Below the pieces are notes generated by a model, which did not search any database, was not told where the DNA came from, and saw only the letters and a list, made by a program, of their open reading frames with translations. A stretch of 64,000 bases of DNA, from the NCBI GenBank assembly GCA_030407085.1, contig JAQOWT010000013.1, positions 1 to 64,000 on the forward strand, given 5' to 3'. The DNA is from Trichopria drosophilae (lineage: Eukaryota; Arthropoda; Insecta; Hymenoptera; Diapriidae). Positions 12,894-25,600 of this stretch are shown one piece after another. The position numbers and the translations under genes were made by a program. How positions within the stretch are numbered: position 1 is the first letter of the stretch; each line of letters opens with the position of its first letter.

Positions 12894-13643
12894 GATGAAC
12901 TTTGCATTATAGCGTATAATTGTTTAAAGGAGTGTTGCACTGAAGATGGGAAATAGTGTTTATGATTGAGGATTTATTACTTAATATTTTTTTAATAGTC
13001 CTTTGACATGAATTGGGGTATTATTGTAGCGATTTTAGTCAAGAAGTTGGATTTATTGATAATTTTTTCTGTTAGTACTTTTTGTGTACATTTATGCGGT
13101 AATGTCCTACGAATAAGATTTATGTATTATGTTGTTAACGGTTTGGGGTTAAGTACGTGTTTTTAGTCATTTTTCTAGTTATTATTTTTATACGGCCTTA
13201 GGACCAGTCTATTAGAAATGATATAGACACGGCTATTTGATTTTTGGAATAGTGTTTGGTTGTTTTGCAGGTGTGGATGGTTGTGTGAAAATAGGTTTCT
13301 GGGATGATGAATATATGTTATGTTTTTATAGGATTAATTTGGTGTTTATAAATTTAGTCTGTAGCTATATGAGTTTTTTTTAGAGATGTCGCGTCCATTC
13401 GTAAGTTTTTCTGTATCACATAATGTTTGGCGATTTTAAGGCGAGTTTGGTTGTTGGTGAGTGGTAAGTTGGATTGTTTTTTTCGGTGTTATTATAATAT
13501 TTGTAATATTATTAGCGTATGATTGTATATAATCTTTGGACGAGTTTTCTTATTACGTTTCAATTGATATATGAAGTTATTGATACTTGGCAGGTTTAAT
13601 GGATTTAGTCTGGGTTTGGTGGTCATTAGTGTACATGTTGTGT
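12894..13643. repeat. Diverged 522-bp monomer, left gradient zone
   Basis: This is the rest of unit 25 and one longer unit, both recognisable as the 522-bp satellite. Matching stretches include TAGTCCTTTGACATG for TAGTCAGTTACATG, GTCAAGAAGTTGGATTTA, TTAGAGATGTCGCGTCC with ATTCGTAAG at about 13380, and GCGTATGATTG followed by GACGAG at about 13515. The second unit is longer than 522 bp because about 70 bp of extra sequence lies between its GTTTTGCAGG (about 13263) and its GAGATGTCGCG. Cytosine is still present but falling. At diagnostic sites these copies look like the right haplotype (GCGATT near 12992, ACGTTTCAA near 13556). Confidence 0.75.
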
Positions 13644-14116
13644 ATTTTTTTTTGTTATTGTGTAGTAATTTTTGTTAATGTACGGGCGGTAATTAGAGGA
13701 TAAGTTTAGGGGTAATTTATTATGTGGGTAGGGGTATTTGTTGTGTTGGTAGGTTGTGGAGAAGGGGTAGGTTGTTTTTTATTTTTCGATTAGGAAAATA
13801 TTAGTGTATTGGTAATTTGTGTGGTTATAAGGTTATTTGTTGAGTTTAAGAGTGTTGATTTGTGGGGATAATATAGTTTGTCATGGGGGTGATGTTGTGA
13901 TAGTGTTTTTGTTTGTTCGTAAGAATTTTTGGGTTGAGGTTTGTTGGGGGAAAGATTATATGGTAGGTTGTTTTTTGAAGAATGGTTATAATGATTTGGG
14001 TTGCTGTAGGTTTAGTGGGTTTATTGTTGGGGAGGGGGGATGGGTTTGTTGGAGTGTTGATGATTGGGTTTATTGAGTGTGAGGAGGAGGTTGTGTTTAG
14101 ATGTGATAGAGGGGTG
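13644..14116. repeat. Bridge copy between diverged monomer and form A
   Basis: This unit can be read both as a very diverged 522-bp monomer and as a diverged form-A unit. From the monomer side, TGGTAATTTGTG with TATAAGGTTATTTG (about 13810-13840) matches GTGCAATTTGAATATAAGCTTGTTTG, and GTTCGTAAGAATTT (about 13915) matches ATTCGTAATAAAT. From the form-A side, GGGGATAATATAG (about 13863) matches GGGGATTATAGG, and the end passes smoothly into GATGAGTAGGGG. A few Cs remain. An open frame of 79 codons at 13837-14076 is compositional. This copy is the best single piece of evidence that form A descends from the flanking satellite. Confidence 0.65.
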
Positions 14117-15754
14117 TGATGAGTAGGGGAATTGATTATTAGTAGTTGTTATGGTTAGTGTATTGGGTAAGTGGGGGGTTTGTATTTGGGGGGTAGTGAT
14201 GTGGCTTTTTGGGTTGGTGGGGTTGTTTAGGGGTTGTAGGGTTGGTATGAGGGAGTAATGAGGTAGTATTTGAGGTTTTTGGGGGTTAGGGTTGGTTGTT
14301 TTGGTTGGGGGGGAGGTGGATGGGGGTTTTGGTGTGGTTTAGGAGTTAGTAAGGAGTAGTGTTTGTGTGGTGTATGGGGGGAGTGTGGGTTGTGTTGAGG
14401 GGGGATGTGGGATATATATGGTGATGGGGTGATGGTTGTAGATTGGTGGGTTTGTTGAGAGGAATGTGGGGGTGAGTGTTTGGGAGAGGATATGGAGTGT
14501 TGTTTGTGGATTAATGGTGTATGTGAATTTGGGTTTGAGGTTGTGTTTGGGGGGGTAGTGTGGAGGGGGAATGGGTTTGTGGGATGGTTTGATGATTGGT
14601 GTTTTGATGTAGGAGGAGGTTGTTAGATGGGATAGAGTTGATGAGTTATCGGGGATGTGATTAGTATTGTTTTGGTTGGTTTTTGTATGGGTAGTTGTTT
14701 GTGTATTGTGGGGGAGTGAGGTGAATAGGATTGTTTTGTTGGTTGGGGGGGGAGGTGGTGGGGAAGTGTGTATATGAGGAAGGTCAATGAGTAGGTTTAG
14801 GTTTTTGTGGGTTGGAGGTTTGGGTGTTGTAGTGGTGAGAAAGGGGGATGGGTTGTTTGTTTGTTAGGAGTTAGTAATGGATAGGTTTTGTGTGGTTATG
14901 ATTGGGTTGTGTTATGGGGGGATGTGGGGATTATAGGTGAAGGGGCTATTGTTAGAGGTTGGTTTGTGAGAGGAATTTGGGGTAGGGTGTGTGGAGAGGA
15001 TATGATTGTTTTGTGATGAATGGTGGTTGTATTTTGTTTGATGTTGTTTTTGGGTATTGGGGTAGGAGTTGTGTTTTGTTTTAGTTGTTTGATGATGAGG
15101 GTTTTTTGTTTAGTAGTGAGAGGTATGTGTAGTATATGATAAGGTGGTTGATGAGTAGGGATGTGATTAGTATAGTTGTTTTTGGTTATTGTAAATTATT
15201 GGTTGGTATATTGGGGTGAGTGTAGTGTGGATATTGTGTGTTTAGTTTGTTGGTGTGTCGGTGTATTGTATGGAAGGTAAGTAGTAGTTATATTTTTTTG
15301 GGGTTAGGGTAGGGGTTTTTAGGTGTGTAGGAGGGGTAGGGTTTTTAGTTGTAGTAGATTAGGTAATGGATTAGTGTTTGGTTGGAGTATTGATTTGGGG
15401 GTTTGGTTGAATGGGGGGATTGGGGTGGGATTATAAGTTGGAGGGGGATGGGTTTAGAGGGTGTGGTTGTGAGAGGAGAATGTGGGGGTGATGTGGGTTG
15501 TTGTAGAGGATATTTAGGTTTTATTTGATGAATGGTTAGTATGTGATTTGGGTTTGAGTTGGTTTGGTAGATAATTGTGGAGGGATGGTGTTTTTTGTAT
15601 GGTTAGATTGATGGTTTTTTGATGTGGAGGGGGAGGAGGGGGTTGTGTAGATGGGATATAGGTGGTAATGAGTAAGTGGATTGTTGATTATTATTGTTGG
15701 TTGGTGTAGTGTATGGGTGTATGGTTTGGGTATTTTGGGGTAGTGTTGTGGATT

Positions 15755-15790
15755 GGGTTGGGGTTGGTGGGGGGGGAGGTGAGGGTGGGG
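15755..15790 (+). other. Representative G-quadruplex-prone block of form A
   Basis: Five runs of three or more G lie within 36 bases (15755-57, 15760-63, 15769-76, 15783-85, 15787-90), which satisfies the usual four-run G-quadruplex motif. A corresponding GGGGTGGGTGGGGGGGG block follows the GGTATTTGGGG segment in most form-A units, for example near 17822, 18860, 21500, 22585, 25190 and 25705. The + strand thus carries a quadruplex-capable block about every 522 bp, with the matching C-rich block on the other strand. Folding in the cell is inference. Confidence 0.7.
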
Positions 15791-17117
15791 GTATGAAGGA
15801 GGTAAGGGAGTAGTTTTAGGTTTTTGGGGGTAAGTTGTTGTTGGGTAGGGGGAGGAGGGGGATGGGGTTTGTGGTGTGGTAGGAGTAGTAAGGGATATTT
15901 TGTTGGGTTGTGGATGGAGTTGGGTTTTTTTAGGGGGGATGTGGTGATTATAGTTAGGGGAATTTGTAGAGGGGGTGGTTTGTAGAGGATGAATGTGGTG
16001 GTGAGGTGTTGGGGGAGAGATATGGAGGTTGTTTGTGGATGAATGTGGTTTGTATTTGGTTGGAGTGTGTTTTGGGGGTTATTGGGGGAGGGATGGGTTT
16101 GTTGGAGTGGTTTGATATTGGTTTTTGGTTGGAGGAGGAGTTGTGTAAATGGGGGGATAGAGGTGTGGATGAAGTAGGGATGTGATTAGTATTTTGGTTG
16201 GTTAGTGGATGGGGTAGGGTTGGGTATTTGGGGTTAGTGTGTGTGATTGTTGGTGGGGTGGGTGGGGGGGGTTAGGGTGATGGTGTTATGAGATAAGGGA
16301 AGTATTTTAGTTTTTGGGGGGTTAGATGGTGATGGTAGGGGGGAGAGAGGGGAGGGGTTGTGGTGTGTTAGTATTAGGTAATGGATGTATGTTTGTATGG
16401 TGGTATAGGTGGGTTGTGTTAGGGGGGATGGTTGGGGATTATAGGTGATGGGGGGAGGATTTTAGAGGTGTGGGTTTGTGAGGGAGGAAATGTGGGGTTA
16501 GTTTGATGAGAAGATATGGAGGATGTTTGTTGGATGAATTTGGTAGTGTGATTTGGGTGGGGAGTGTTGTTTTGGGGTAGTTTGTTAGGGATGGATGGGT
16601 GTTGTTGGGAGTGTTTTATGATTGGTTTTTTTTGATGATGGAAGGCGACGGTTGTGTAGAGGGGATAGGGTGGTGATGAGTAGGGGGGAGTGATTAGTAG
16701 TTTTGGTTTGTTAGTGAATGGTTTGGGGGTTGGTATTTGGGGGGGTAGGTGTTTGTGGATTGTTGGTGGTGTGGTGGGGGGGGAGGGGTGGATGGTGGGG
16801 GGTATGAGGATAAGAGTAGTTTTAGGTTTTTGGGTTAGTTGGGGGTGTTGTGGGGGGGAGGGATGGGGGATGGTTGTTGTGTGTGGTTGAGTAGGTAATG
16901 GAGTGTGATATTGGTGTGGTGTATGGGATTGGGGTTTGTGTTTATGGTTTGGATGTGGGATTATAGGTTTGAGGGGGGATGTTGTGAAAGTGGTGTGGGT
17001 TTGTTAAGGAGGAATGTGGGTGGTGAGGGGTGGTGGAGAAGGAATATGGAGTTGTTTGTGATGAAATGGTGGTATGTATTTGGGGTTGGAGTGTGGTTTG
17101 GGGTATGTGGGAGGAAT

Positions 17118-17134
17118 GGGGGGGGGGGGGGGGG
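17118..17134 (+). other. G17 homopolymer in form A
   Basis: A run of 17 Gs replaces the usual shorter G-run in the GGGGGAGGATGGGG segment of form A. No other form-A unit has a run this long there. Long G runs are hard to sequence, so the length is doubtful. Confidence 0.9.
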
Positions 17135-19585
17135 TGTTGTGGGAGTGTTTAGATGATGGTTTTTTGTTGGAAGGAGAGGTTGTTAGATGATAAGGGTTTG
17201 ATGAGTGAGGATGTATTAGTATTTTGGTTGGTTAGTGAGGGATGTTGGTTGTATTTGGGGAGGTTAGTGTTGGTGGGATTTTGTTGGTGGTGGTGTGGTG
17301 GTTGAGTGTGATGGTGGGGTATGGAGGGGGATTAGGGGAGTAGTTTTAGTTTATTGGGTTAGGGTTGGTGTTGTTTGGTAGGGGGAGGAGGGGGAGGGTT
17401 GTGGTTGTGGTAGGGTAAGTTAGTAATGGAGTCTTTTTGTTTTGTGGTATATAGGGTTTTGTTGTGTTGAGTGTTGATGGTGGGGATTATAGTGGAGGGG
17501 GAGGGGATTTGTTGAGGGAGGGAGGGTTTGTGTTAGGAATGAAATGTTTGGGTGAGAGGGTTTGTTGGAGAGATATTAGGTTGTTAGTTTGGATGAATGT
17601 GGTATGTAATTTGGGATTGGAGTGGTTGTTTTGGGGTTTTGGTGGAGGATGGGTGTTGTTTGAGTTGTTTTATTATTGGTTTTTTGATGTGGAGGAGGAG
17701 GGTTGTTTAGAATGGGATAGATGGTTGGTGAGTTAGGTGAGGGGATGTGATTATTATTGTTTGTTGGTTAGTGTATGGAAGGGGTTGGGGTATTTGGGGG
17801 TGAGTGTTGTGGATTTTTTGGGGTGGGTGGGGGGGGAGGGGTGAGGGTGGGTATGGAAGGTGAGGTAATAGTATTTTTAGGGGGTTTTTGGGGGTTGTGA
17901 GGGTTAGGTTGTTTAGGGGGGAGAGGGGGAGGGGGGTTGTGGGTGTGGTAGGGAGTAGGAATGAGTATTTTGGTTGGTTGTATGGGGGGAGTTGGGGTTG
18001 TGTTAGGGGGGGATGTGGGATTATTATTGAGGGGGGGGATTTTAGAGGGGGTGGGTTTGTGAGGAGGAAATGTGGGGGTGAGGGTGTTGGGAAGAGGTAA
18101 ATATGGAGGTTAGTTGTATGGTAATGGTTGGTAGGTGATTTGGGTTGAGGGTGTGTTTGGGGGTTTGTGGGGGAGATGGGTTTTGGGATGTTGGATGATT
18201 GTTTTTTGGATGTGAGGAGGTGGGTTGTGAGTATATGGATAGAGGTGTGATGAGTTGTAAGGGGATATGATTAGTATTGTGGTTGGTTAGTGATGGTATG
18301 GTTGGGTATTTGGGGTTAGGGGGGGGGGTGTTGTGGGGATTGTTTGGGTGGGTGGTGGGGAGGGTGGAGGGTGGGTATGATGAGTAAGGAGTAGTTTTTA
18401 GGGGTTTTTGGGGTTAGGTTTTTGTTTGGGTTGGGGGAGGAGTGGGAGGGTTGTGGGTTGTGGTAGGGAGGTAGTAATGAGTAGTGTTTGTTTGGTTGGT
18501 TACATGTGTGGTTGTTTTGTGGGGGGATTGGGGATTATAGGTTTAGAGAGGATTTTTAGATGGGGTGGGTGGGTGAAGGAGGAATGTGGGGGTGAGGGTT
18601 TGGAGAGATATGAGAGTTTGTGATGAATGGGGTATGTAATTTGGGTTTGATGTGGTTTTGGGGGGGGGTTATGGCGTGGGGGTGGATGGGGGTGTTGTGG
18701 AGGTGGTTTAAGATGATAGTGGGGTTTTTGATTGTAGGAGGAGGTTGTTAATATGGAATAGGTGGTGATGAGTATGGGAGGTATTAGTATTTGGGTTGGT
18801 TAGTGATGGGTATGGTTGGGGGTATTTGGGGTTAGTGATGTGGGATTTTGGGGTGGGTGGGGGAGTGGGTTGGGGATGGTGGGGGTTATGGATGAGTAAG
18901 GGGAGTAGTTTTAGGGGTTTTTGGTGTTAGGTGGGGGGGTTGGTAGGGGGGTAGGATGGGAGGGTTTTGGGTGTCTTTTGGTAGGGAGTAGGTAATGGAA
19001 GTATGTTTGTTTGTGTATAGGGGGGGTATGTGTTGAGGGGGGGATGGGGGTGGGGATTATAGGGGGGAGAGGGGATTTGGGGGTAGAGTGTGGTGGTTTG
19101 TGAGAGGAATGTGGGTGTGGATGTTGTGTGGAGAGATATGAGGTTGTTTGATATGAATGTTGGTATTGTTGATTTGTTTGAATGTTGGGTATTAGGGTAG
19201 TGTGGGGGAGGATGTGGGTTTGTGTGAGGTGTTTGATGATTGGTTTTTTATTGATGTGAGGAGGAGGGTGTGTTAGAATGGATAGATTGGTGATGAGTAA
19301 GGGGGATGTATTAGTATTTTTGGTTGGTTAGTGATGGTATGGGAGGGGGTATTTGGGGTGAGTGTTGTGGATTTTGGGTGGGTGGGGGGGGTGGTGAGGT
19401 TTGGGGTATGGATGAGTAAGGATAGTTTTAGGTTTTTGGTGTGTTAGTTGTTAGGTGTTGTAGGGGGGAGGGGAGGGGAGAGGGTTGTGGGTTGTGTTAG
19501 GGAGTAGGGTAATGAAGTAGTGTTTGTTTGGTGTATAGGTGGGGTTGTGTTGAGTTGGGGATGTGGGATTATAGGGTGAGGGAGG

Positions 19586-19591
<6 letters not shown>

Positions 19592-19627
<36 letters not shown>
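19592..19627 (+). other. A36 homopolymer inside a form-A unit
   Basis: A run of 36 As lies where other units read GGATTTTAGAGGGGGTGGG. Form-A sequence continues in phase on both sides (GAGGATTTGT before, GATGGTTTGGGTTTGTAG after). The unit containing it is about 551 bp long, an excess close to the length of the run. There is no target-site duplication and no body of a retroelement, so I do not read it as a retroposon tail. It is either a real A-tract expansion or a consensus error. Confidence 0.9.
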
Positions 19628-19629
<2 letters not shown>

Positions 19630-22600
19630 TGGTTTGGGTTTGTAGAGGAGAATTGTGGTGAGGTTTTGGGAAGGATATGTGAGGTTGTTTGTTGGATGAA
19701 TGTGGTAGTTATTTGGGTTGGAGTTTGGTGTTTGGGGGTATTGGTGGGAGGATGGGGGTTTGTTGGGAGGTGGGGTTGTATGATTGGGTTTTTTGATTGT
19801 AGGAGGAGAGGGGTGTGTAGATGGATAGAGGGTGGATGAGTAGTGGATGTGATTAGTATTGTTTGTTGGATATTGGATGGTATGGGGGTTGGGTATATTT
19901 TGTGACGTGTTTTGGTATTGTTGTGGTTGAGTGGTGGGGATGGGGTGATGTGTGGTGAATGTATGAGAGTAAGGAGTATTTAGGTTTTTTGGGTTTAAGG
20001 GTGGTGTTGGTAGTGTGGGAGTATTAGGGGTTTATGGGTTTTTGTGGGTTTGGTTAGGAGTAGGTAAAGGGAGTAGTATTGGTGTTGGTTATGGATTGTT
20101 TGTTTTGATGATTGGAATGCTGGGTGGTATATCAAGTTTTATGGGGTATGTTTAGTATATGGTTTTGGTTTGTGAGTATGAATGAGGGGTGAGGGTTTGT
20201 GAGAGGATATTGAGGTTGTTTGTGGTGCTTAAAGTAGTTATGTGCTTTGTGAATTTGGAAGTATTGGTATTTGGGTTTTGGTATGTGTTAGGGTATGGTG
20301 TGTGTTTGAGATGTTGATGATTGGGGTTTTTTGGTTATGGAAGATGAGGGTTGTAGAAGAAGTGATAGAGTTTGATGATGAGTTGATGTGATTAGTATTG
20401 TTGTGTTGGTTAGTGGATGGGTAAGGTTGGGTTATTTTGGGGTTAGTGTGGTGGGGATTTTTGGGTTTTTGGGGGGGTTGGGGTGGATGTGTTGGTATGG
20501 AGGAGTTAAGGGAGTCTTTTAGTTTTAGTTGGGTTAGGGTTTGGTGTTGGTAGGTGGGAGATGGGTTATGGTAGTTGTGGGTTGGTAGGGAGTAGTAATG
20601 AGTAGTGTTTTGGTTTGTGTATAGGTGTTGGTTGTGTTGAGGGGGATGGGTGGGGATTAATAAGGTGGAGGGAGGATGGTTGTAGAGGGGTGGGTTTATG
20701 AGATTGGAATTTGGGGGTGAGGTTGTGTGGGAGGGAGGGATATGGAGTTTGTTTGTGGATGAAAATGGGGGTTGTATGTATTTGGGTTTGAGGTGGGTTT
20801 TGGGGGTAGTGGGGAGGATGGGGTTTGTGGGAGTGTTTAATTATTGGTTTTTTTATGTAGAAGGAAGGGGGTTAGTGTAGATGGGGATTAGAGGTGTGGT
20901 GATGAGTAGGGGATGTATTAGTTAATGTTGGGTTGGGTTTAGTGATGATGTATGTTGGGGTATTGGGGGGTGAGTGTTGGTGGATGGTGTGGGGGGGTTG
21001 GGTGGTAAGGGCGGGGTATAGGAAGAGGGTAAGGGGAAGTATTTGATTTTTGGGTTAGGTATGTGTGTAGGTAGGGGGGGAAGGAGGGGGGGGTTGTGGT
21101 TGGTAGTGAGTCGGGTAATGAGTAGTGTTTGTTTTTGTTGTATAAGGGGTGGGGGTTGTTGTTAGGGGGGATGTGGGGAGTATAGGTGGAGTGGGGATGT
21201 TTAGATGGGGGTGGGTTTGTGAGATGAATGTGTGGGTGAGGGTTGTGGAGGAGATATGGAGGTTGTTTGTGGGATTAATGTTTGTATGTATTTGGGTTGG
21301 AGTGGTGTTTTGGGGTAGTGGGGGAGAGGGGGTTGGGTGTGTGGGAGTGTTTAGATGATAGGTTTTTTGGATGTGAGAGAGGGTTGTTGTAGCATTGGAT
21401 AGAGTGTTGGTATGAGTAAGGGGATGTTATTAGTATTGTTGTTGGTTAGTGGATGGTATGGGGTTGTATTTGGGGGTAGTGTTGTGGGATTGTTGGGGTG
21501 GGGTGGGGGGGGAGGGTGTATGTTTGGTTTATGGAGAGTAATGTAGTAGTTTTCTGTATTTTGTGGTTAGGATTTGGGGTTATGAAGGGTGGGACAGGAG
21601 GTGGAGGGGTGTGGTTTAGTGGTAGGGAAGTAGGGGGTAGGGGGATTAGGTAGTGTTGGTGTTGGTATATGGGATTGTGGGTTTGTGTTGAGGGGGAGAT
21701 GGGTGGGTATTATAGGTGTAGGGGGGGGATTTTAGAGGGGGTGGTTTGTGAGAGAGGAATTGGGGTGAGGGTTTGTTGGGAGGAGGGATATGGAGGGTTG
21801 TTTGTGGATGAATGTGGTATGTGATTGGGTTTGAGTTTGTTTTGGGGTAGTGGGGGGAGGTATGGGTGGGGTTTTGGGAGGTGGTTGATGATGGTGGGGG
21901 GTTTTTTGGTTGAGAGAGGGTTTTGTAGATGGAGATAGAGGTGTATGAGTAGGTGGATTGATTATTATTGGGTTGGTTGTTAGTGGATGGTATGGGGTTG
22001 GTATTTGGGGGTTAGTGGGGGGATTTGTGGGGGATTGGTGGGGGGTGGGTGGGGGGTGGGATGGTTGGGGGTATGGGAGGGAGGGGTAATGGAGTAGTTT
22101 TTAGGTTTTTGGTGTTAGGGTTTGGGTGTTGGGTAGGGGGGAAGGAAGGGGTGAGGGGTGTTGGTTTTGGTAAGGGATTAGGTAATGAGTAGGTGTCTTG
22201 GTTTGGTGGTATAGGGGTTGGGTTGTGTTTAGGGGGGATGTGGGGATTATAGTTGGAAGGGTGGGATGTTGTAAAGGGGGTGGGTTTGTGAGAGGAATGT
22301 GGGGGTTGAAGGATTGGGTGGGTAGAAGATATGGAGGTTGTTTGTGATGTAATGGTGGTATGTATGATTTTGGTGGAGTGTGGTTTTGGGGGTAGTGGGG
22401 GAGGGGGATGTGGTGGTTGGGGAGGTTTGATTATTGTTTTTTGATGTAGGGAGAGAGGGTTGTTTAGAGGGGGATAGAGGAAGTGTTAGGAGTGGAGGGG
22501 ATGTGATTAGTATTGTTGGTTGGTTAGTGGATGGTATGGGGGTTTGGGGGTATTTGGGGGGTGACTGTTGGGGATTGTTGGGGGTGGGGTGGGGGGGGGA

Positions 22601-25600
22601 TGTGTGGATGGTGGGTATGGGAGGAGTAAGGAAGTAGTTTTAGGGTTTTTGGTTGTTAGGGTTTGGGGTGTATGGTAGGGTGGGTAGGAGGGGGGAGGGG
22701 TTATGTGGGTTTGTAGAGTATTAGGTAAGGGTAGTAGGTGTTTTGGTTGGTGGTATGGGATTGGGGTTGTGTTGAGTGGGTGGTGGGGATTATAGGTGTG
22801 AGGGGGGGATTGGTAGAATGGGGTTTGGTTTTTAGAGTAGAATGTGGGGGTTAGGTTGTGGAAGAGATTTAATTTTTTTGGGGAGTTGTTTGTGGATGAA
22901 TGTGGTATGTATTTGGTTTATGTATTTGTTTGGGGTAGTGGGGGGTAGATGGGGGGTGTTGTGGGAGGGTGGTTGATGATTGTTTTTTGGGGGTGTAGAG
23001 AGGAGGTTGTGTAAGAGGGATGAGGTGGTGATGAGTGAGGGGATGTATTAGTATTGTTTTTTTGGTTAGTTATGGTATGGTTGGTATTTGGGGGGGTTAT
23101 GTGGTGTGGGATGGTTGGGGTTGTTTGGGGGTGGTGGGGGAAGTGGGGGTATGAGAGGATTAGGAAGTAGTTGTAGGTTTTTGGGGGATAGGTTTGGGGT
23201 GTTGGTAGGGGGAGAGGAGGGGGAGGGGGTTGTCGGTGTGTTAGGGGGGAGTAGTAATGAGTAGTGTTTTTATGGTGGTAGAGGGGTGGGGGGGGTTGTG
23301 TTAGGGGGTGGGATGTGGAGGATATATAGGTGAGGGAGGGGGATTGTAGAGGGGTGGGGTTTGTTGAGGGAAGGAATGTGGGGTTAGGTGGTTGGAGGAG
23401 GGATAGGGAGGTGGTTTGTGGATGAATGTGGTATGTTATTTGGTTTGGAAGTGTGTTTTGGGGTAGTGGGGGAGGGATGGGGTTTGTGGGAGGTGGGTTG
23501 AAGATTGTTTTTTGAGTGAGGAGAGGGTTGTGTATAAAGTGGATAGAGGTGTGAATGAGAGGGGGGATGTATGATTATTGTTGGTTGGTGAGTGGATGTG
23601 GTATGGGTTGGGTTTGTGGGTGAGTGTTGTGGGATGGGTTGGGGGTGGGTGGGGGGGGTGGGGTGGTATGTGGGTATGGAGGAGTAAGGGTAGTATTTTA
23701 GGGTTTTTGGGTTAGTTGGGTGTGGTAGGGGGGAAGGGAGGGGAGGGTTGTGGTGTGTAGGGAGTAGGTAATGGAGTAGTTTTGGTTTGGTGGTATAGGG
23801 GTTGTTGTGTTGAGGGGGGGATGTGGGGATTATAGTGGGGTGGAGAGATGTTGATAGGGGAGTGGGTTTGTGAGTGGAATAGTGGGGGTGAAGGTTGTGG
23901 AAGGGATATGGAGGTGGTTTGTGAGAATGGGTGGATTGTAGGGGATTGGGGTTGGGAGGTTGTGGGTTTGGGGGGTAGTGGGAGGAAGGATGGTTGGTGG
24001 GGAGTGGTTGATGATTGGTTTGGTTGTGAGAGGAGGGGGTTGTGAGAATGGGGGATAGTGGTGTGATGAGGTGGTGTTGAGTGATAGTATGTTGGTTGGT
24101 TAGTGATGGGGTATGGGTTGGGGTATTTGGGGTGAGGTGTTGTGGATTGTTTGGGGTGGGTGGGGGGGAAGGGGGTGGAATGTGGGTATGGGAGGGAGTA
24201 AGGGATTAGTTTTAGTTTTTGGGGGTTAGGGTAGGGTGTAGGGTAGGGGGAGGGAGTGGAGGTGTGTTGTTGTTGTTGGGAGTAGGGGTTAAGGAGTAGT
24301 GTTTGGGGTTGGTGTATGGGAATGGGGGTTGTTTGAATGGGGGGATGTGGTGATTATAGTGGAGGGGGATGTTGGTAGAGGGGTGGTTTGTGAGTGAGTA
24401 ATTGGGGGTGATGGTGTGTGGAGAGGAAAATATTGAGGTTTTTTGTGGATGAATGTGGTATGTGTTTTTGGGTTTGGAGGTGAGGTTTTGGGTAGTGGGG
24501 GAGGATGGGGTTTGTGGGAGTGTTTGATGATTGTTATTTTGTGTGGGATGTAGGAGGGGGGTTGTGTAATGGATTGGAAAGAGGATGTTGAGTTTGAGGA
24601 GGGATGTATTAGTAGTTGTTGGTTGGTTTGTGGATGGGGTATTGGTTGGTATTGTGGGGAGTAGTGTTGTGGGATTTGGTTGGGGGGTGAGTAGTGTGGA
24701 GGGTGTTGGATGGTTGGTATTATGGAGTAGTTAGTAGGTTTTATGTTTTGGGGTGAGGTTTTGTGTTGTATGGGGGAGGGAGGGGATGGGGTTGTGGTGT
24801 GTTAGGAGTAGGTATGGAGTAGTGTTTGGTGTGGTGGGTATGGATTGGGGTTGTGTGAGGGGGGATGTGGGTATTATAGTTGTAATGGGGGATTTGGTAT
24901 AGGGTTTGGGTTTGTGAGGGAGGAATGTGGGGGGTGAGGTGTGTTGGAGAGGATATGGAGTAGTTTGTGGATGAATGGTTGTATGTGAATTTTTGGGTGT
25001 GGATGTGGTTTGGGTATGGGGGAGTATGGGTTGTGTGGGAGTTGGGTTGATGATTGGTTTTTTGATTGAGGAGGAGGTTGTTAGATGGGATAGAGGTGGT
25101 GATGAGTACGGGATATGATAGTATGTTGGTTTGGTTAGTGATGGTATGGGGTTGGGTTTATTGGGGGTGAGTGTTTGGGATTTTGGGGTGGGTGGGGGGG
25201 GGTAGGGTTTGGATGAGTAAGGGAAGTAGGTTTTAGGTTTTTGGGTTAGGGTGGGGGTGTTGTAGGGTGGGAGGGAAGGGGGGGAGGGGTTTTAGGTGTG
25301 GTAGAGTATAATGGAGTATGGTTTGGTGGGTTTGGTGGGAAGGGGGTGGGGGTTGTGTTGATGGGGGGGATGGTGGGGATTATAGGGGAAGGGAGGGATT
25401 TGGTAGAGGGGGGGTGGGGTTGTGAAGAGGAATGTGGGGGTGAGGGTGTGTGGGAGAGGGATATGGAGGTTGTTGTGGGGCGGAATGGGTATGTGAGTTG
25501 GGTTGATGTGTTTTGTTGGGGTATGGGGGAGGATGGGGTGTTGTGGGGAGTGGTTTGATGATTGGTTTTTTGGTGTAGGGAGGAGGGTTGTGTATGATGG

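Noticed and set aside
19592..19627. Poly(A) tail of an inserted SINE, LINE or processed pseudogene
   Set aside because: Form-A satellite sequence is continuous and in register on both sides, with no insert body and no target-site duplication.
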